Below are positions 29,084 to 37,758 of a stretch of 64,000 nucleotides of DNA, piece by piece. The stretch comes from Pseudomonas sp. 14P_8.1_Bac3 (GTDB taxonomy: Bacteria > Pseudomonadota > Gammaproteobacteria > Pseudomonadales > Pseudomonadaceae), in the NCBI RefSeq assembly GCF_025466085.1, contig NZ_JANLOD010000074.1, positions 186,001 to 250,000 on the forward strand, read 5' to 3'. The notes under the pieces are model-generated. The model made no database searches, was not told where the DNA came from, and saw nothing but the letters and a program-made list of their open reading frames with translations. Position numbers and translations under genes: made by a program. How positions within the stretch are numbered: position 1 is the first letter of the stretch; each line of letters begins with the position of its first letter.

Positions 29084-29402
29084 TTTGATTAACTCACGTT
29101 AAGACGGATCACAAGGAAGAGCTGATCGGGCACGGTTCGCTTCGGAACAATAAGAGGCGTTGAGCACGCACCCGGTATCAGCCTATGCGCAGCGCCCGGA
29201 AAAATAGGCGCTGGCGACACGCTGTCTATTTAACAGCAAAGCTTGCGGCTACTCAAATCAGGGAGTCCAGCGGTGCATCGGGGGCGATTTGTCGCAGGTC
29301 GCAGAGGCTATCCGGGCTGCGGTGGCGCGGCAGGCTTGCTAGAGTGGTCCTGCACTTGTCGGATGAAATTCATCACCTGTTCATCACCTTTAGGGGAAAA
29401 AC
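29084..29402. promoter_or_regulatory. divergent region between the cold-shock-domain gene and dps
   Basis: A 319-bp region that must hold both promoters. Near dps are a direct ATTCATCACC / TTCATCACC repeat at about 29367-29390 and the AGGGG ribosome binding site. No OxyR or IHF site is clear enough to call, and no gene is seen. Confidence 0.4.
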
Positions 29403-29870
29403 ATGGCAATCGATATCGGTATCAGTGAAGAGGATCGCAAGTCCATCGTCGACGGACTTTCACGTCTGTTGTCGGACACTTATGTACTTTATTTGAAAAC
29501 CCATAACTTCCACTGGAACGTCACCGGTCCGATGTTTCGGACGCTGCACCTGATGTTCGAGGAGCAATATAACGAGTTGGCCCTGGCGGTCGATTCCATT
29601 GCCGAGCGCATTCGTGCCCTCGGTTTTCCGGCGCCAGGTGCCTATTCCATTTATGCGCGCCTGTCCTCCATCAAGGAGGAAGCGGGAGTGCCCAGTGCGG
29701 AAGACATGATCAGGCAACTTGTCGACGGTCAGGAAGCCGTCACGCGGACAGCGCGGGGCATTTTCCCCTTGCTCGACAAAGTCAGTGACGAGCCTACGGC
29801 TGATTTGCTGACGCAACGCATGCAGGTCCACGAGAAAACGGCGTGGATGCTGCGTGCACTGCTGGATTGA
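29403..29870 (+). CDS. dps: Dps ferritin-like DNA-protection protein
   Basis: A 155-residue member of the Dps mini-ferritin family, forming 12-mers that store iron and protect DNA from peroxide. Ferroxidase ligands are visible in LKTHNFHWNVTGPMF (His-x-x-x-His) and LHLMFEEQYNELALAVDSIAERI (Asp and Glu). Length is normal. The N-terminus is short and not lysine-rich, so DNA binding may be weak. AGGGG lies 7 bp before the start. Monocistronic. Confidence 0.93.
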   Translation: MAIDIGISEEDRKSIVDGLSRLLSDTYVLYLKTHNFHWNVTGPMFRTLHLMFEEQYNELALAVDSIAERIRALGFPAPGAYSIYARLSSIKEEAGVPSAEDMIRQLVDGQEAVTRTARGIFPLLDKVSDEPTADLLTQRMQVHEKTAWMLRALLD

Positions 29871-30130
29871 TAGCGTTTCGTTGCACGGACGACGCTGATC
29901 AGGCGTTGTTCGTGCTCTATCGAGTCAGTGACTGTTCCTCGAAAGAATTTGCAGCCCGTGCTGTAGGAAATTGTCCTGACTAGGACGGGCTCCACGATCC
30001 GCCGCAAGTTGTTGGCTTATCCTACGTTGATGGTCATAAAGTCATCTGGATATAACTTTGCGCCTGCGCTTTTATAAAGCCCGCAACATGGCTCTTATAG
30101 AAACCAGTATGGCAAAGGAGTGTCAGCGGT

Positions 30131-30469
30131 ATGGTTTATGAAGGCAGGTTAAATGAAGGGAGGGCGGGTCCGCTAAAGGATGTAAGGGTCGATCCGTTTG
30201 TCAGTGAATTCGATATGGGCCTGGCCCGGCCATTATCACGATCGGTACGTTTGAACGGCTTTGCCACCTGTTTGCGACTCGAGCAGGTGTATTGGAATAT
30301 TTTAGGGGAAATGGCGAGGGTCAACTGCTGTTCGGTCAGTGCCCTGCTGTCCCACGTGGATCGTGAAGTGCACCTGCGCCACGGCGGGGTAAAGAATTTC
30401 AGCGGACTGGTACGGGTTGTCTGCGTTGTGCACAGCCTGAAGGAAGAGCGCGCCAGCGTCATGGCGTAG
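30131..30469 (+). CDS. ribbon-helix-helix domain protein
   Basis: A 112-residue protein with an RHH_4-like domain at about 35-105: SRSVRLNGFATCLRLEQVYW forms the strand and first helix, and EMARVNCCSVSALLSHVDREV the second. The first 30 residues are charged and not conserved in my recall. RHH proteins bind DNA as dimers through the strand; whether this family binds DNA is not shown. AAGGAG lies 11-12 bp before the ATG. It stands alone between dps and the zinc-ribbon gene, the usual place in Pseudomonas. Confidence 0.75.
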   Translation: MVYEGRLNEGRAGPLKDVRVDPFVSEFDMGLARPLSRSVRLNGFATCLRLEQVYWNILGEMARVNCCSVSALLSHVDREVHLRHGGVKNFSGLVRVVCVVHSLKEERASVMA

Positions 30470-30592
30470 CGCCAACGAGTGTCGGCCTGTGCAGTCTTAC
30501 GGCTGCACAGGCCGCATTTAATGGATATAATCCCGCTCTTTGCCGCAAGACCCAGCGTGTGCGGTAGCAATCTGATCGCCGAGACAACCCCC

Positions 30593-30814
30593 ATGCCGAT
30601 GTACGACTATCAATGTGCTTCCTGTGGTCATCAGTTGGAAGCCATTCAAAAGATCAGCGCAGCACCGCTGGTCGACTGCCCTGCCTGCCAGGCGCCAGAG
30701 CTGAAGAAGATGCTGTCCATGCCGGGCTTTCGCCTGAGCGGCACCGGCTGGTACGAAACCGATTTCAAGACCGGCTCCAAGAAGAATCTGGCCGGTGGCG
30801 ACAAAGCCGACTAG
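30593..30814 (+). CDS. FmdB family zinc-ribbon protein
   Basis: A 73-residue putative regulator. Two Cys pairs (YQCASCGH near residues 7-12 and VDCPACQAP near 27-34) form the zinc ribbon, followed by the conserved KKMLSMPGFRLSGTGWYETDF tail read in pieces. ATG 30593 is chosen since the frame upstream is not conserved. It precedes aspS by 100 bp, an arrangement common in Pseudomonas. Function is unknown. Confidence 0.9.
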   Translation: MPMYDYQCASCGHQLEAIQKISAAPLVDCPACQAPELKKMLSMPGFRLSGTGWYETDFKTGSKKNLAGGDKAD

Positions 30815-30914
30815 GGTCTGGAACCTGAGTTGAACGACACGTGCGAGCTCTTGCATCATCCAGTGTGCAGGGCCTCCAACCGAATTTCGAATTACGAGAA
30901 GTGAAACCACGACC

Positions 30915-32690
30915 ATGATGCGCAGCCATTATTGCGGCCAACTGAACGAAAGCCTGGACGGCCAGGAAATTACCCTTTGCGGATGGGTTCACCGTCGCCG
31001 TGACCACGGTGGGGTGATTTTCCTCGATATCCGTGATCGTGACGGTCTGGCCCAGGTGGTGTTCGATCCGGACCGCGCTGAAACCTTCGCCGCCGCCGAC
31101 CGCGTGCGCAGCGAATACGTGGTCAAGATCACCGGCAAGGTCCGCCTGCGTCCGGCCGGTGCCACCAACGCCAACATGGCGTCGGGCATGATCGAAGTGC
31201 TGGGCTACGAACTGGAAGTGCTGAACGAGTCGGAAACGCCGCCGTTCCCACTGAACGAATTCTCTGACGTCGGCGAAGAAACCCGCCTGCGCTATCGCTT
31301 CCTTGACCTGCGTCGCCCGGAGATGGCCGAGAAGCTGCGTCTGCGTTCGCGCATGACCACCAGTATCCGCCGCTACCTGGACGAGAACGGCTTCCTCGAC
31401 GTAGAGACGCCGATCCTGACCCGTGCGACCCCTGAAGGCGCTCGCGATTACCTGGTGCCGAGTCGTACCCACGCCGGTTCGTTCTTTGCGTTGCCGCAGT
31501 CGCCGCAGCTGTTCAAGCAACTGCTGATGGTGGCCGGCTTCGACCGTTACTACCAGATCGCCAAGTGCTTCCGCGACGAAGACCTGCGTGCCGACCGTCA
31601 GCCTGAATTCACCCAGATCGACATCGAAACCAGCTTCCTCGATGAAAAAGACATCATGGGCCTCACCGAAGGCATGATCCGCAACCTGTTCAAGGAAGTG
31701 CTGGATCTGGAGTTCGGCGACTTCCCGCACATGACCTTCGAAGAAGCCATGCGCCGTTACGGTTCCGACAAGCCGGACCTGCGTAACCCGCTGGAACTGG
31801 TGGACGTTGCCGATCAACTGAAAGAAGTCGACTTCAAGGTGTTCAGCGGCCCGGCCAACGACCCGAAATGCCGCATTGCCGCGCTGCGCGTTCCAGGCGG
31901 GGCGAGCATGCCGCGCAAGCAGATCGACGACTACACCAAGTTCGTCGGCATCTACGGTGCCAAGGGCCTGGCGTACATCAAGGTCAACGAGCGCGCCAAA
32001 GGCGTCGAAGGCCTGCAGTCGCCAATCGTCAAGAACATCCCTGAAGACAAGCTCAACACGATCCTTGATCGCGTTGGCGCGGTTGACGGCGACATCGTGT
32101 TCTTCGGTGCCGACAAAGCCAAGATCGTCAGCGAAGCCCTGGGTGCGCTGCGCATCAAGCTCGGTCACGACCTCGACCTGCTGACCTGCAAGTGGGCGCC
32201 GATGTGGGTCGTCGACTTCCCGATGTTCGAAGAAAACGACGACGGCAGCTTCAGTGCCTTGCACCACCCGTTCACCGCGCCGAAGTGCACCCCGGAAGAA
32301 CTGGAAGCCAACCCGGCGACCGCTCTGTCCCGTGCCTATGACATGGTCCTGAACGGCACCGAGCTGGGCGGCGGTTCGATCCGTATCCACCGCAAGGAAA
32401 TGCAACAGACCGTGTTCCGTCTGTTGGGCATTACCGCAGAGGAACAGGAAGAAAAATTCGGCTTCCTGCTCGACGCCCTGAAATACGGCGCGCCGCCGCA
32501 CGGTGGCCTGGCCTTCGGCCTGGACCGTCTGGTGATGCTGATGACCGGTGCCCAGTCGATCCGCGAAGTGATTGCCTTCCCGAAAACCCAGAGTGCTGCC
32601 GACGTGATGACGCAAGCACCGGGCGTGGTCGATGCCAAGGCATTGCGCGAACTGCACATTCGTCTGCGCGAAACGCCTAAGGCCGAGTAA
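30915..32690 (+). CDS. aspS: aspartyl-tRNA synthetase (non-discriminating type likely)
   Basis: A 591-residue class II synthetase. It has an N-terminal OB-fold anticodon domain (1-110), motif 2 in FRDEDLRADRQPEFTQID, the bacterial GAD insertion at about 290-410, and motif 3 in GGLAFGLDRLVMLMTGAQSI. The Pseudomonas enzyme also charges tRNA-Asn, with GatCAB converting the product; this is known of the family, not read here. ATG 30915 or 30918 could start it. A terminator lies just after the gene. Confidence 0.97.
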   Translation: MMRSHYCGQLNESLDGQEITLCGWVHRRRDHGGVIFLDIRDRDGLAQVVFDPDRAETFAAADRVRSEYVVKITGKVRLRPAGATNANMASGMIEVLGYELEVLNESETPPFPLNEFSDVGEETRLRYRFLDLRRPEMAEKLRLRSRMTTSIRRYLDENGFLDVETPILTRATPEGARDYLVPSRTHAGSFFALPQSPQLFKQLLMVAGFDRYYQIAKCFRDEDLRADRQPEFTQIDIETSFLDEKDIMGLTEGMIRNLFKEVLDLEFGDFPHMTFEEAMRRYGSDKPDLRNPLELVDVADQLKEVDFKVFSGPANDPKCRIAALRVPGGASMPRKQIDDYTKFVGIYGAKGLAYIKVNERAKGVEGLQSPIVKNIPEDKLNTILDRVGAVDGDIVFFGADKAKIVSEALGALRIKLGHDLDLLTCKWAPMWVVDFPMFEENDDGSFSALHHPFTAPKCTPEELEANPATALSRAYDMVLNGTELGGGSIRIHRKEMQQTVFRLLGITAEEQEEKFGFLLDALKYGAPPHGGLAFGLDRLVMLMTGAQSIREVIAFPKTQSAADVMTQAPGVVDAKALRELHIRLRETPKAE

Positions 32691-32700
32691 GGCTGACCCT

Positions 32701-32729
32701 AAAGGCGCATCCTCCGGGTGCGCCTTTTG
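32701..32729 (+). terminator. aspS terminator
   Basis: A stem of AAAGGCGCA with TGCGCCTTT encloses TCCTCCGGG and is followed by T residues, 11 bp after the aspS stop. The inner CC/GG can extend the stem. Confidence 0.88.
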
Positions 32730-32807
32730 TTTAGGTCGAGATTTTGTATTGCTGGCGGGCGCATGGTGCGCGGCGGGCAACGTTTCAAAGAAAATTCGGA
32801 GCGATAT

Positions 32808-33554
32808 ATGGCGGGTCATTCCAAGTGGGCGAACATCAAGCACCGCAAAGAACGTCAGGATGCCAAGAAGGGCAAGATTTTCACCAAGTGGATTCGTGAG
32901 CTGACCGTCGCCGCCCGGCAGGGTGGCGGTGATCCGGGCTCCAACCCGCGTCTGCGCCTAGCGTTGGACAAGGCGCTGGGTGCGAACATGAGCCGCGACA
33001 TCATTGATCGTGCGGTTGCCCGCGGTGCCGGTGCGGCCGACACCGACGACATGGTCGAGCTGACTTACGAAGGCTACGGTCCGGGTGGCGTGGCGGTGAT
33101 GGTCGAGTGCATGACCGACAACCGCAACCGTACCGCTGCAGCTGTTCGCCATGCCTTCAGCAAGTGCGGCGGTAACCTCGGCACCGACGGTTCCGTGGCC
33201 TATCTGTTCGAACGCAAGGGCCAGATCTCCTTCGCGCCGGGCGTTGATGAAGACGCTCTGATCGAAGCGGCCATGGAAGCCGACGCTGACGACGTGGTCA
33301 CCCATGAAGACGGCTCAATCGACGTGTTCACCTCGTTTGCCGGTTTCTATTCCGTGCGTAACGCGCTGGAAGCCGCCGGTTTCAAAGGTGATGACGCAGA
33401 AATCGTCATGCTGCCGACCACCAGCGCCGAGCTTGATCTGGAAGGTGCGGAGAAAGTCCTCAAGCTGATCGACATGCTTGAAGATCTGGATGACGTGCAG
33501 AACGTTTATTCCAACGCGGATATTCCGGAGTCGGTGGCTGCCCAGCTCGGTTGA
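32808..33554 (+). CDS. yebC: YebC/PmpR family regulator
   Basis: A 248-residue protein. It starts MAGHSKWANIKHRKERQDAK, the family signature, and contains YEGYGPGGVAVMVECMTDNRNRT and acidic patches in the C-terminal domain. The P. aeruginosa homologue PmpR represses pqsR; other members act in translation of difficult motifs. ATG 32808 has CGGAG 7-8 bp upstream; the frame is open earlier from 32718. It heads the ruvCAB region but a REP pair separates it from ruvC. Confidence 0.95.
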   Translation: MAGHSKWANIKHRKERQDAKKGKIFTKWIRELTVAARQGGGDPGSNPRLRLALDKALGANMSRDIIDRAVARGAGAADTDDMVELTYEGYGPGGVAVMVECMTDNRNRTAAAVRHAFSKCGGNLGTDGSVAYLFERKGQISFAPGVDEDALIEAAMEADADDVVTHEDGSIDVFTSFAGFYSVRNALEAAGFKGDDAEIVMLPTTSAELDLEGAEKVLKLIDMLEDLDDVQNVYSNADIPESVAAQLG

Positions 33555-33566
33555 GGGCACTTCCCC

Positions 33567-33665
33567 TGTAGGAGCGAGCTTGCTCGCGATGAGCCCGAGA
33601 GCGCTGCGTTGATTCAGGTAGTCCGCGTTATCGTTAACGTCCATCGCGAGCAAGCTTGCTCCTAC
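33567..33665. repeat. REP pair (BIME) between yebC and ruvC
   Basis: Two inverted REP units (TGTAGGAGCGAGCTTGCTCG and its complement) frame a 45-bp spacer with GTTATCGTTAACGTCCATCG. It fills most of the gap and ends about 20 bp before the ruvC start codon. The same spacer block is at 6957-6976. Confidence 0.9.
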
Positions 33666-33685
33666 CTTTATAGCCCGCAGGTGTT

Positions 33686-34210
33686 ATGACATTAATTCTT
33701 GGTATCGACCCCGGTTCGCGCATCACCGGTTACGGCGTGGTAAGCGATACCGGGCGTGGCTGCGTCTACGTGGCGTCGGGTTGTATCCGGACCGGCTCCG
33801 GCGAGCTGCACGAGCGTTTGCAAATCGTCTACCGCAGCGTGCGTGAAGTCATCCAGACCTATGGGCCAGTCACCATGGGCATCGAAAAGGTCTTCATGGC
33901 CCGCAACGCCGACTCGGCGTTGAAGCTCGGTCAGGCCCGTGGCGCAGCCATCGTCGCCGGCGCCGAAGAAAACCTGGAAATCGCCGAATATACCGCCACT
34001 CAGGTCAAGCAGGCCGTGACCGGTACCGGCGCGGCCAATAAAGAGCAGGTGCAGATGATGGTCATGCACATGCTGAAACTGACCAGCAAACCGCAAATCG
34101 ACGCCTCGGACGCCCTGGCCATTGCCATTTGCCATGCTCATACCCGTTCCAGTCTGCTGCCTCATGGCTTGGGCACGGCACGCAGTCGTGGCGGACGCCT
34201 GCGTCTCTGA
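33686..34210 (+). CDS. ruvC: Holliday junction resolvase RuvC
   Basis: A 174-residue RNase H-fold endonuclease that cuts Holliday junctions. Catalytic acids are visible in LGIDPGSRITGYG (Asp7), GIEKVFMARN (Glu), and the C-terminal DASDALAIAICHAH (two Asp). GCAGGTG is 6-8 bp before the ATG. A strong hairpin at 34239-34273 lies between it and ruvA. No LexA box is seen upstream. Confidence 0.97.
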   Translation: MTLILGIDPGSRITGYGVVSDTGRGCVYVASGCIRTGSGELHERLQIVYRSVREVIQTYGPVTMGIEKVFMARNADSALKLGQARGAAIVAGAEENLEIAEYTATQVKQAVTGTGAANKEQVQMMVMHMLKLTSKPQIDASDALAIAICHAHTRSSLLPHGLGTARSRGGRLRL

Positions 34211-34238
34211 TAGCATCAGCAATCATTTTTACGGAATG

Positions 34239-34273
34239 AGGGTTTTGCGCCTGTGTTGTCGGCGCAAAACCCT
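34239..34273 (+). promoter_or_regulatory. 13-bp perfect hairpin between ruvC and ruvA
   Basis: AGGGTTTTGCGCC and its exact complement surround a 9-nt loop (TGTGTTGTC). Only TTGTTCTG follows, so termination would be weak. It may stabilise the upstream transcript end or attenuate ruvAB. Confidence 0.65.
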
Positions 34274-34324
34274 TGTTCTGTCAGTCGCCAGTACCGCTCT
34301 GGCCAACGCTCAAGGATCTGAAAC

Positions 34325-34939
34325 GTGATTGGACGCTTGCGCGGCACTCTGGCTGAAAAACAGCCGCCGCACCTGATTCTGGATGTAAACGGTCTGGGGT
34401 ATGAGCTGGAAGTGCCCATGACCACGCTGTATCGCTTGCCGTCGGTCGGTGAACCGCTGACGTTGCACACCCATTTGGTCGTACGCGAAGACGCGCAGTT
34501 ACTCTATGGTTTCGCCAGCAAGCGGGAGCGAGACTTTTTTCGCGAGTTGATCCGTCTCAATGGTGTGGGACCGAAACTGGCGCTGGCCCTGATGTCGAGC
34601 CTGGAAGTCGATGAACTGGTCCGTTGCGTGCAGTCCCAGGACACCTCGGCACTGACCAAGGTGCCGGGCGTGGGCAAGAAGACGGCGGAGCGGTTGCTGG
34701 TGGAACTCAAGGATCGTTTCAAGGCCTGGGAAACCGTGCCGGCGATGTTCGCCCTGGTGCCGAACCAGCCGGGAGGCCCGGATATCGCACCGGTGGCCAC
34801 CGCCGAAAATGACGCGGTCAGCGCGCTGATTTCCCTGGGTTACAAGCCCCAGGAAGCCAGCAAGGCGATTTCCGCGATCAAGGAGAAAGGTTTGAGCAGT
34901 GAAGACATGATTCGTCGTGCCCTGAAGGGAATGATCTAA
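34325..34939 (+). CDS. ruvA: Holliday junction branch migration protein RuvA
   Basis: A 204-residue protein that binds the four-way junction as a tetramer and loads RuvB. An OB domain (1-65, MIGRLRGTLAEK) is followed by two helix-hairpin-helix motifs (FRELIRLNGVGPKLALALMS and LTKVPGVGKKTAERLLVELK) and a C-terminal RuvB-contacting domain ending SSEDMIRRALKGMI. The start is GTG 34325. It abuts the ruvB GTG start without a gap. Confidence 0.97.
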   Translation: MIGRLRGTLAEKQPPHLILDVNGLGYELEVPMTTLYRLPSVGEPLTLHTHLVVREDAQLLYGFASKRERDFFRELIRLNGVGPKLALALMSSLEVDELVRCVQSQDTSALTKVPGVGKKTAERLLVELKDRFKAWETVPAMFALVPNQPGGPDIAPVATAENDAVSALISLGYKPQEASKAISAIKEKGLSSEDMIRRALKGMI

Positions 34940-36001
34940 GTGATTGAAGCTGATCGTCTGATAACCGCCACGCCTGGCCCTCGCGACCGCGAGGAAGTTC
35001 AGGACCGGGCGATTCGTCCTGTCAGCCTGGCGGAGTACATTGGCCAGCCGACCGTTCGCGAGCAAATGGAGTTGTTCATCCAGGCCGCCCGCGGGCGTAG
35101 CGAATCCCTGGACCACACGCTGATCTTTGGCCCGCCGGGTCTGGGTAAGACCACCCTGGCCAACATCATCGCCCAGGAAATGGGCGTGTCGATCAAAAGC
35201 ACCTCGGGCCCGGTTCTTGAACGCCCCGGTGACCTGGCCGCGCTGCTGACCAATCTTGAGCCGCACGACGTGCTGTTCATCGACGAAATCCATCGGTTGT
35301 CGCCGATTGTCGAAGAAGTGCTGTACCCGGCCATGGAAGATTTCCAGCTCGACATCATGATCGGCGAAGGGCCGGCCGCACGGTCGATCAAGCTGGATTT
35401 GCCGCCGTTCACGCTGGTGGGGGCGACGACGCGAGCCGGGATGCTGACCAACCCGTTGCGTGATCGCTTCGGCATCGTCCAGCGCCTGGAGTTTTACAGC
35501 ACCGCCGACCTGGCGACGATCGTCAGTCGTTCGGCGACCATCCTCGGCTTGCCGCTGGACCCGGAAGGCGCTTTCGAAATCGCCCGCCGTGCCCGTGGCA
35601 CGCCGCGGATCGCCAACCGATTGTTGCGTCGGGTGCGTGATTTCGCCGAAGTGCGCGCCAAGGGGCACATCACCAAACCGATTGCCGACCTGGCATTGAA
35701 CCTGCTGGATGTCGACGAGCGTGGCTTCGATCATCAGGACCGGCGCTTGCTGCTGACGATGATCGAGAAGTTCGACGGTGGGCCGGTCGGCGTCGACAGC
35801 CTGGCCGCGGCGATCAGCGAAGAGCGTCACACCATCGAAGACGTGCTGGAGCCGTACCTGATCCAGCAGGGTTACATCATGCGCACCCCGCGGGGGCGGG
35901 TCGTCACCCGGCATGCTTACCTGCATTTTGGCTTAAATATTCCGTCACGATTGGGCGAGATGCCCGTGGTAGACGAGTTCCTCGATGCCGTGGACGATTA
36001 A
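34940..36001 (+). CDS. ruvB: Holliday junction branch migration ATPase RuvB
   Basis: A 353-residue AAA+ helicase. Walker A is FGPPGLGKTTLAN, Walker B is VLFIDEIHRL, and sensor 1 is LVGATTRAGMLTNPLRDRFG with the arginine finger. The winged-helix C-terminal domain holds YLIQQGYIMRTPRGRV. The GTG start directly follows the ruvA TAA, giving coupled translation. The upstream AAGGGA is 6 bp before the ruvA stop codon region. Confidence 0.98.
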   Translation: MIEADRLITATPGPRDREEVQDRAIRPVSLAEYIGQPTVREQMELFIQAARGRSESLDHTLIFGPPGLGKTTLANIIAQEMGVSIKSTSGPVLERPGDLAALLTNLEPHDVLFIDEIHRLSPIVEEVLYPAMEDFQLDIMIGEGPAARSIKLDLPPFTLVGATTRAGMLTNPLRDRFGIVQRLEFYSTADLATIVSRSATILGLPLDPEGAFEIARRARGTPRIANRLLRRVRDFAEVRAKGHITKPIADLALNLLDVDERGFDHQDRRLLLTMIEKFDGGPVGVDSLAAAISEERHTIEDVLEPYLIQQGYIMRTPRGRVVTRHAYLHFGLNIPSRLGEMPVVDEFLDAVDD

Positions 36002-36129
36002 TTAACTTTTGCGCGCTGATTTTTCGGGCATTGTGCTGTCCTAGGACCGTGCTTTCACGAGTAAAGCCGCAGAACCATGAAAAACAGTTGCCTGGGCGGA
36101 TTGGCAACCTGAGGAGTAAGCACTAGAGT

Positions 36130-36597
36130 ATGCGCGCGCAAAACGGGCTTGAGCCGTTCGCACATCGTTGTCGCGTTTATTACGAGGACACCGATGCGGG
36201 CGGCATCGTGTATTACGTTAATTACCTCAAGTTTATGGAACGGGCTCGAACCGAGCGGCTCCGGGAGCTGGGCTTTGCCCAATCCCAGCTGGCAGGAGAG
36301 GACCTGTTGTTTGTCGTGCATTCCAGCGAAGCGCGTTACCACGCGCCGGCGCGACTGGACGACGAACTGCTGGTAAGCGCTGAAGTAATCGAATTGAACC
36401 GGGTCAGCCTGCGCTTTAAGCAGCAGGTCAGGCGAGCCACGGATAATGTGCTGCTCTGTGAAGGGCAGTTTCTGGTGGCCTGTGTGCGCACTAACAGTTT
36501 GAAACCCCGGGCCATTCCCGAAGCTTTACGTGCGGCCTTTGCCGACGTGAGCGGCGCGGGTACACACTCAAAGCAGGAGATAAAGCGTGGAAGCTAA
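36130..36597 (+). CDS. ybgC: YbgC acyl-CoA thioesterase, first gene of the tol operon
   Basis: A 155-residue hot-dog fold thioesterase. The catalytic motif YYEDTDAGGIVYYVNYLKFM includes the active Asp. GAGGAG lies 14-19 bp upstream of ATG 36130, rather far, so the start is less certain. Its end overlaps tolQ by 11 bp. YbgC is found in Tol-Pal operons and its product associates with the phospholipid-synthesis proteins in E. coli; the link to Tol function is not settled. Confidence 0.94.
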   Translation: MRAQNGLEPFAHRCRVYYEDTDAGGIVYYVNYLKFMERARTERLRELGFAQSQLAGEDLLFVVHSSEARYHAPARLDDELLVSAEVIELNRVSLRFKQQVRRATDNVLLCEGQFLVACVRTNSLKPRAIPEALRAAFADVSGAGTHSKQEIKRGS

Positions 36598-37282
36598 CGT
36601 CGTCGACCATTCCTCCATGTGGAGCCTGGTCAGCAATGCCAGTATCGTGGTGCAACTGGTAATGCTGATCCTGGTAGCCGCATCGGTGACCTCATGGATC
36701 ATGATCTTTCAGCGCAGCAACTTGCTGCGTGCCGGTCGACGTGCCCTGGAGAGCTTTGAAGAGCGCTTCTGGTCCGGTATCGACCTGTCCAAACTCTACC
36801 GTCAGGCCGGCAGCAACCCTGATCCTGATTCGGGCGTCGAGCAGATCTTCCGCGCCGGTTTCAAGGAATTCTCCCGTCTGCGCCAGCAGCCAGGCGTTGA
36901 CCCGGAAGCGGTCATGGAGGGCGTGGCCCGCGCCATGCGCGTCGCCATCTCCCGCGAAGAAGAAAAGCTCGAGCAGAGCCTGCCGTTCCTTGCCACCGTC
37001 GGTTCCGTCAGCCCGTACATCGGTCTGTTCGGTACGGTCTGGGGGATCATGAACTCCTTCCGCGGTCTGGCCACTGCCCAGCAAGCGACCCTCGCCACCG
37101 TGGCACCGGGTATTGCCGAGGCCCTGATTGCTACCGCGATCGGTCTGTTCGCCGCCATCCCGGCCGTTATCGCTTACAACCGTTTTGCCGCTCGCAGCGA
37201 AACGCTGATCGGCCGCTACTACACCTTCGCCGATGAATTCCAGGCGATCCTGCACCGCAAAGTGCACACCAGCGAAGAATAA
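36587..37282 (+). CDS. tolQ: TolQ inner-membrane motor protein
   Basis: A 231-residue protein with three membrane helices at about 17-37, 130-155 and 170-195. It forms the proton channel with TolR. The conserved SVSPYIGLFGTVWGIMNSF and EALIATAIGLFAAIPAVIAYN segments are typical. The GTG start has AGGAG 9-10 bp upstream. It overlaps ybgC and is 14 bp before tolR. Confidence 0.97.
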   Translation: MEANVVDHSSMWSLVSNASIVVQLVMLILVAASVTSWIMIFQRSNLLRAGRRALESFEERFWSGIDLSKLYRQAGSNPDPDSGVEQIFRAGFKEFSRLRQQPGVDPEAVMEGVARAMRVAISREEEKLEQSLPFLATVGSVSPYIGLFGTVWGIMNSFRGLATAQQATLATVAPGIAEALIATAIGLFAAIPAVIAYNRFAARSETLIGRYYTFADEFQAILHRKVHTSEE

Positions 37283-37296
37283 GCAGGTAATTTCCA

Positions 37297-37758
37297 ATGG
37301 CTTTAATCGCTCGAGCTCGCAAAAAGCGCAAGCCGGTCGCCGAGATGAACGTGGTGCCTTACATCGACGTGATGCTGGTACTGCTGGTCATTTTCATGGT
37401 GACCGCGCCGATGCTCAATCAGGGCGTGAAAGTTGATCTGCCCAAGGTTTCCAGCGAAGCCTTGCCGCAGGACAACAACACTCAGGTCCTGACCATTTCG
37501 ATCAAGGCTGACAAGACCTACTACTGGAACCTTGGCAGCGAAGTCGACACGCAAAAGCAGCAGGACAAGGCAATGACCTTGCCGCAGATGACTGACGCCG
37601 TGACCAAGATCATTCGCGCCGGCACTGAAGGCGGCAAGCGCACCCAGGTATTCATCCGCGGTGACAAGACCGTCGACTACGGTTCCGTCATGGGCGCGAT
37701 GGGCGGGCTGCAAAAAGCCGGCGTCGGTAACGTTGGCCTGATTACCGAGGCGCCCTGA
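37297..37758 (+). CDS. tolR: TolR inner-membrane motor protein
   Basis: A 153-residue protein with one N-terminal helix (VVPYIDVMLVLLVIFMVTAP) and a periplasmic ExbD-type domain. Asp24 in the helix is the proton-carrying residue by homology. The stop overlaps the tolA ATG by one base (TGATG). It couples to TolQ and TolA. Confidence 0.97.
   Translation: MALIARARKKRKPVAEMNVVPYIDVMLVLLVIFMVTAPMLNQGVKVDLPKVSSEALPQDNNTQVLTISIKADKTYYWNLGSEVDTQKQQDKAMTLPQMTDAVTKIIRAGTEGGKRTQVFIRGDKTVDYGSVMGAMGGLQKAGVGNVGLITEAP

Noticed and set aside
33555..34324. LexA boxes in front of ruvC or ruvA
   Set aside because: No CTGT-N8-ACAG match; the nearest CTGT at 34276 lacks the second half.
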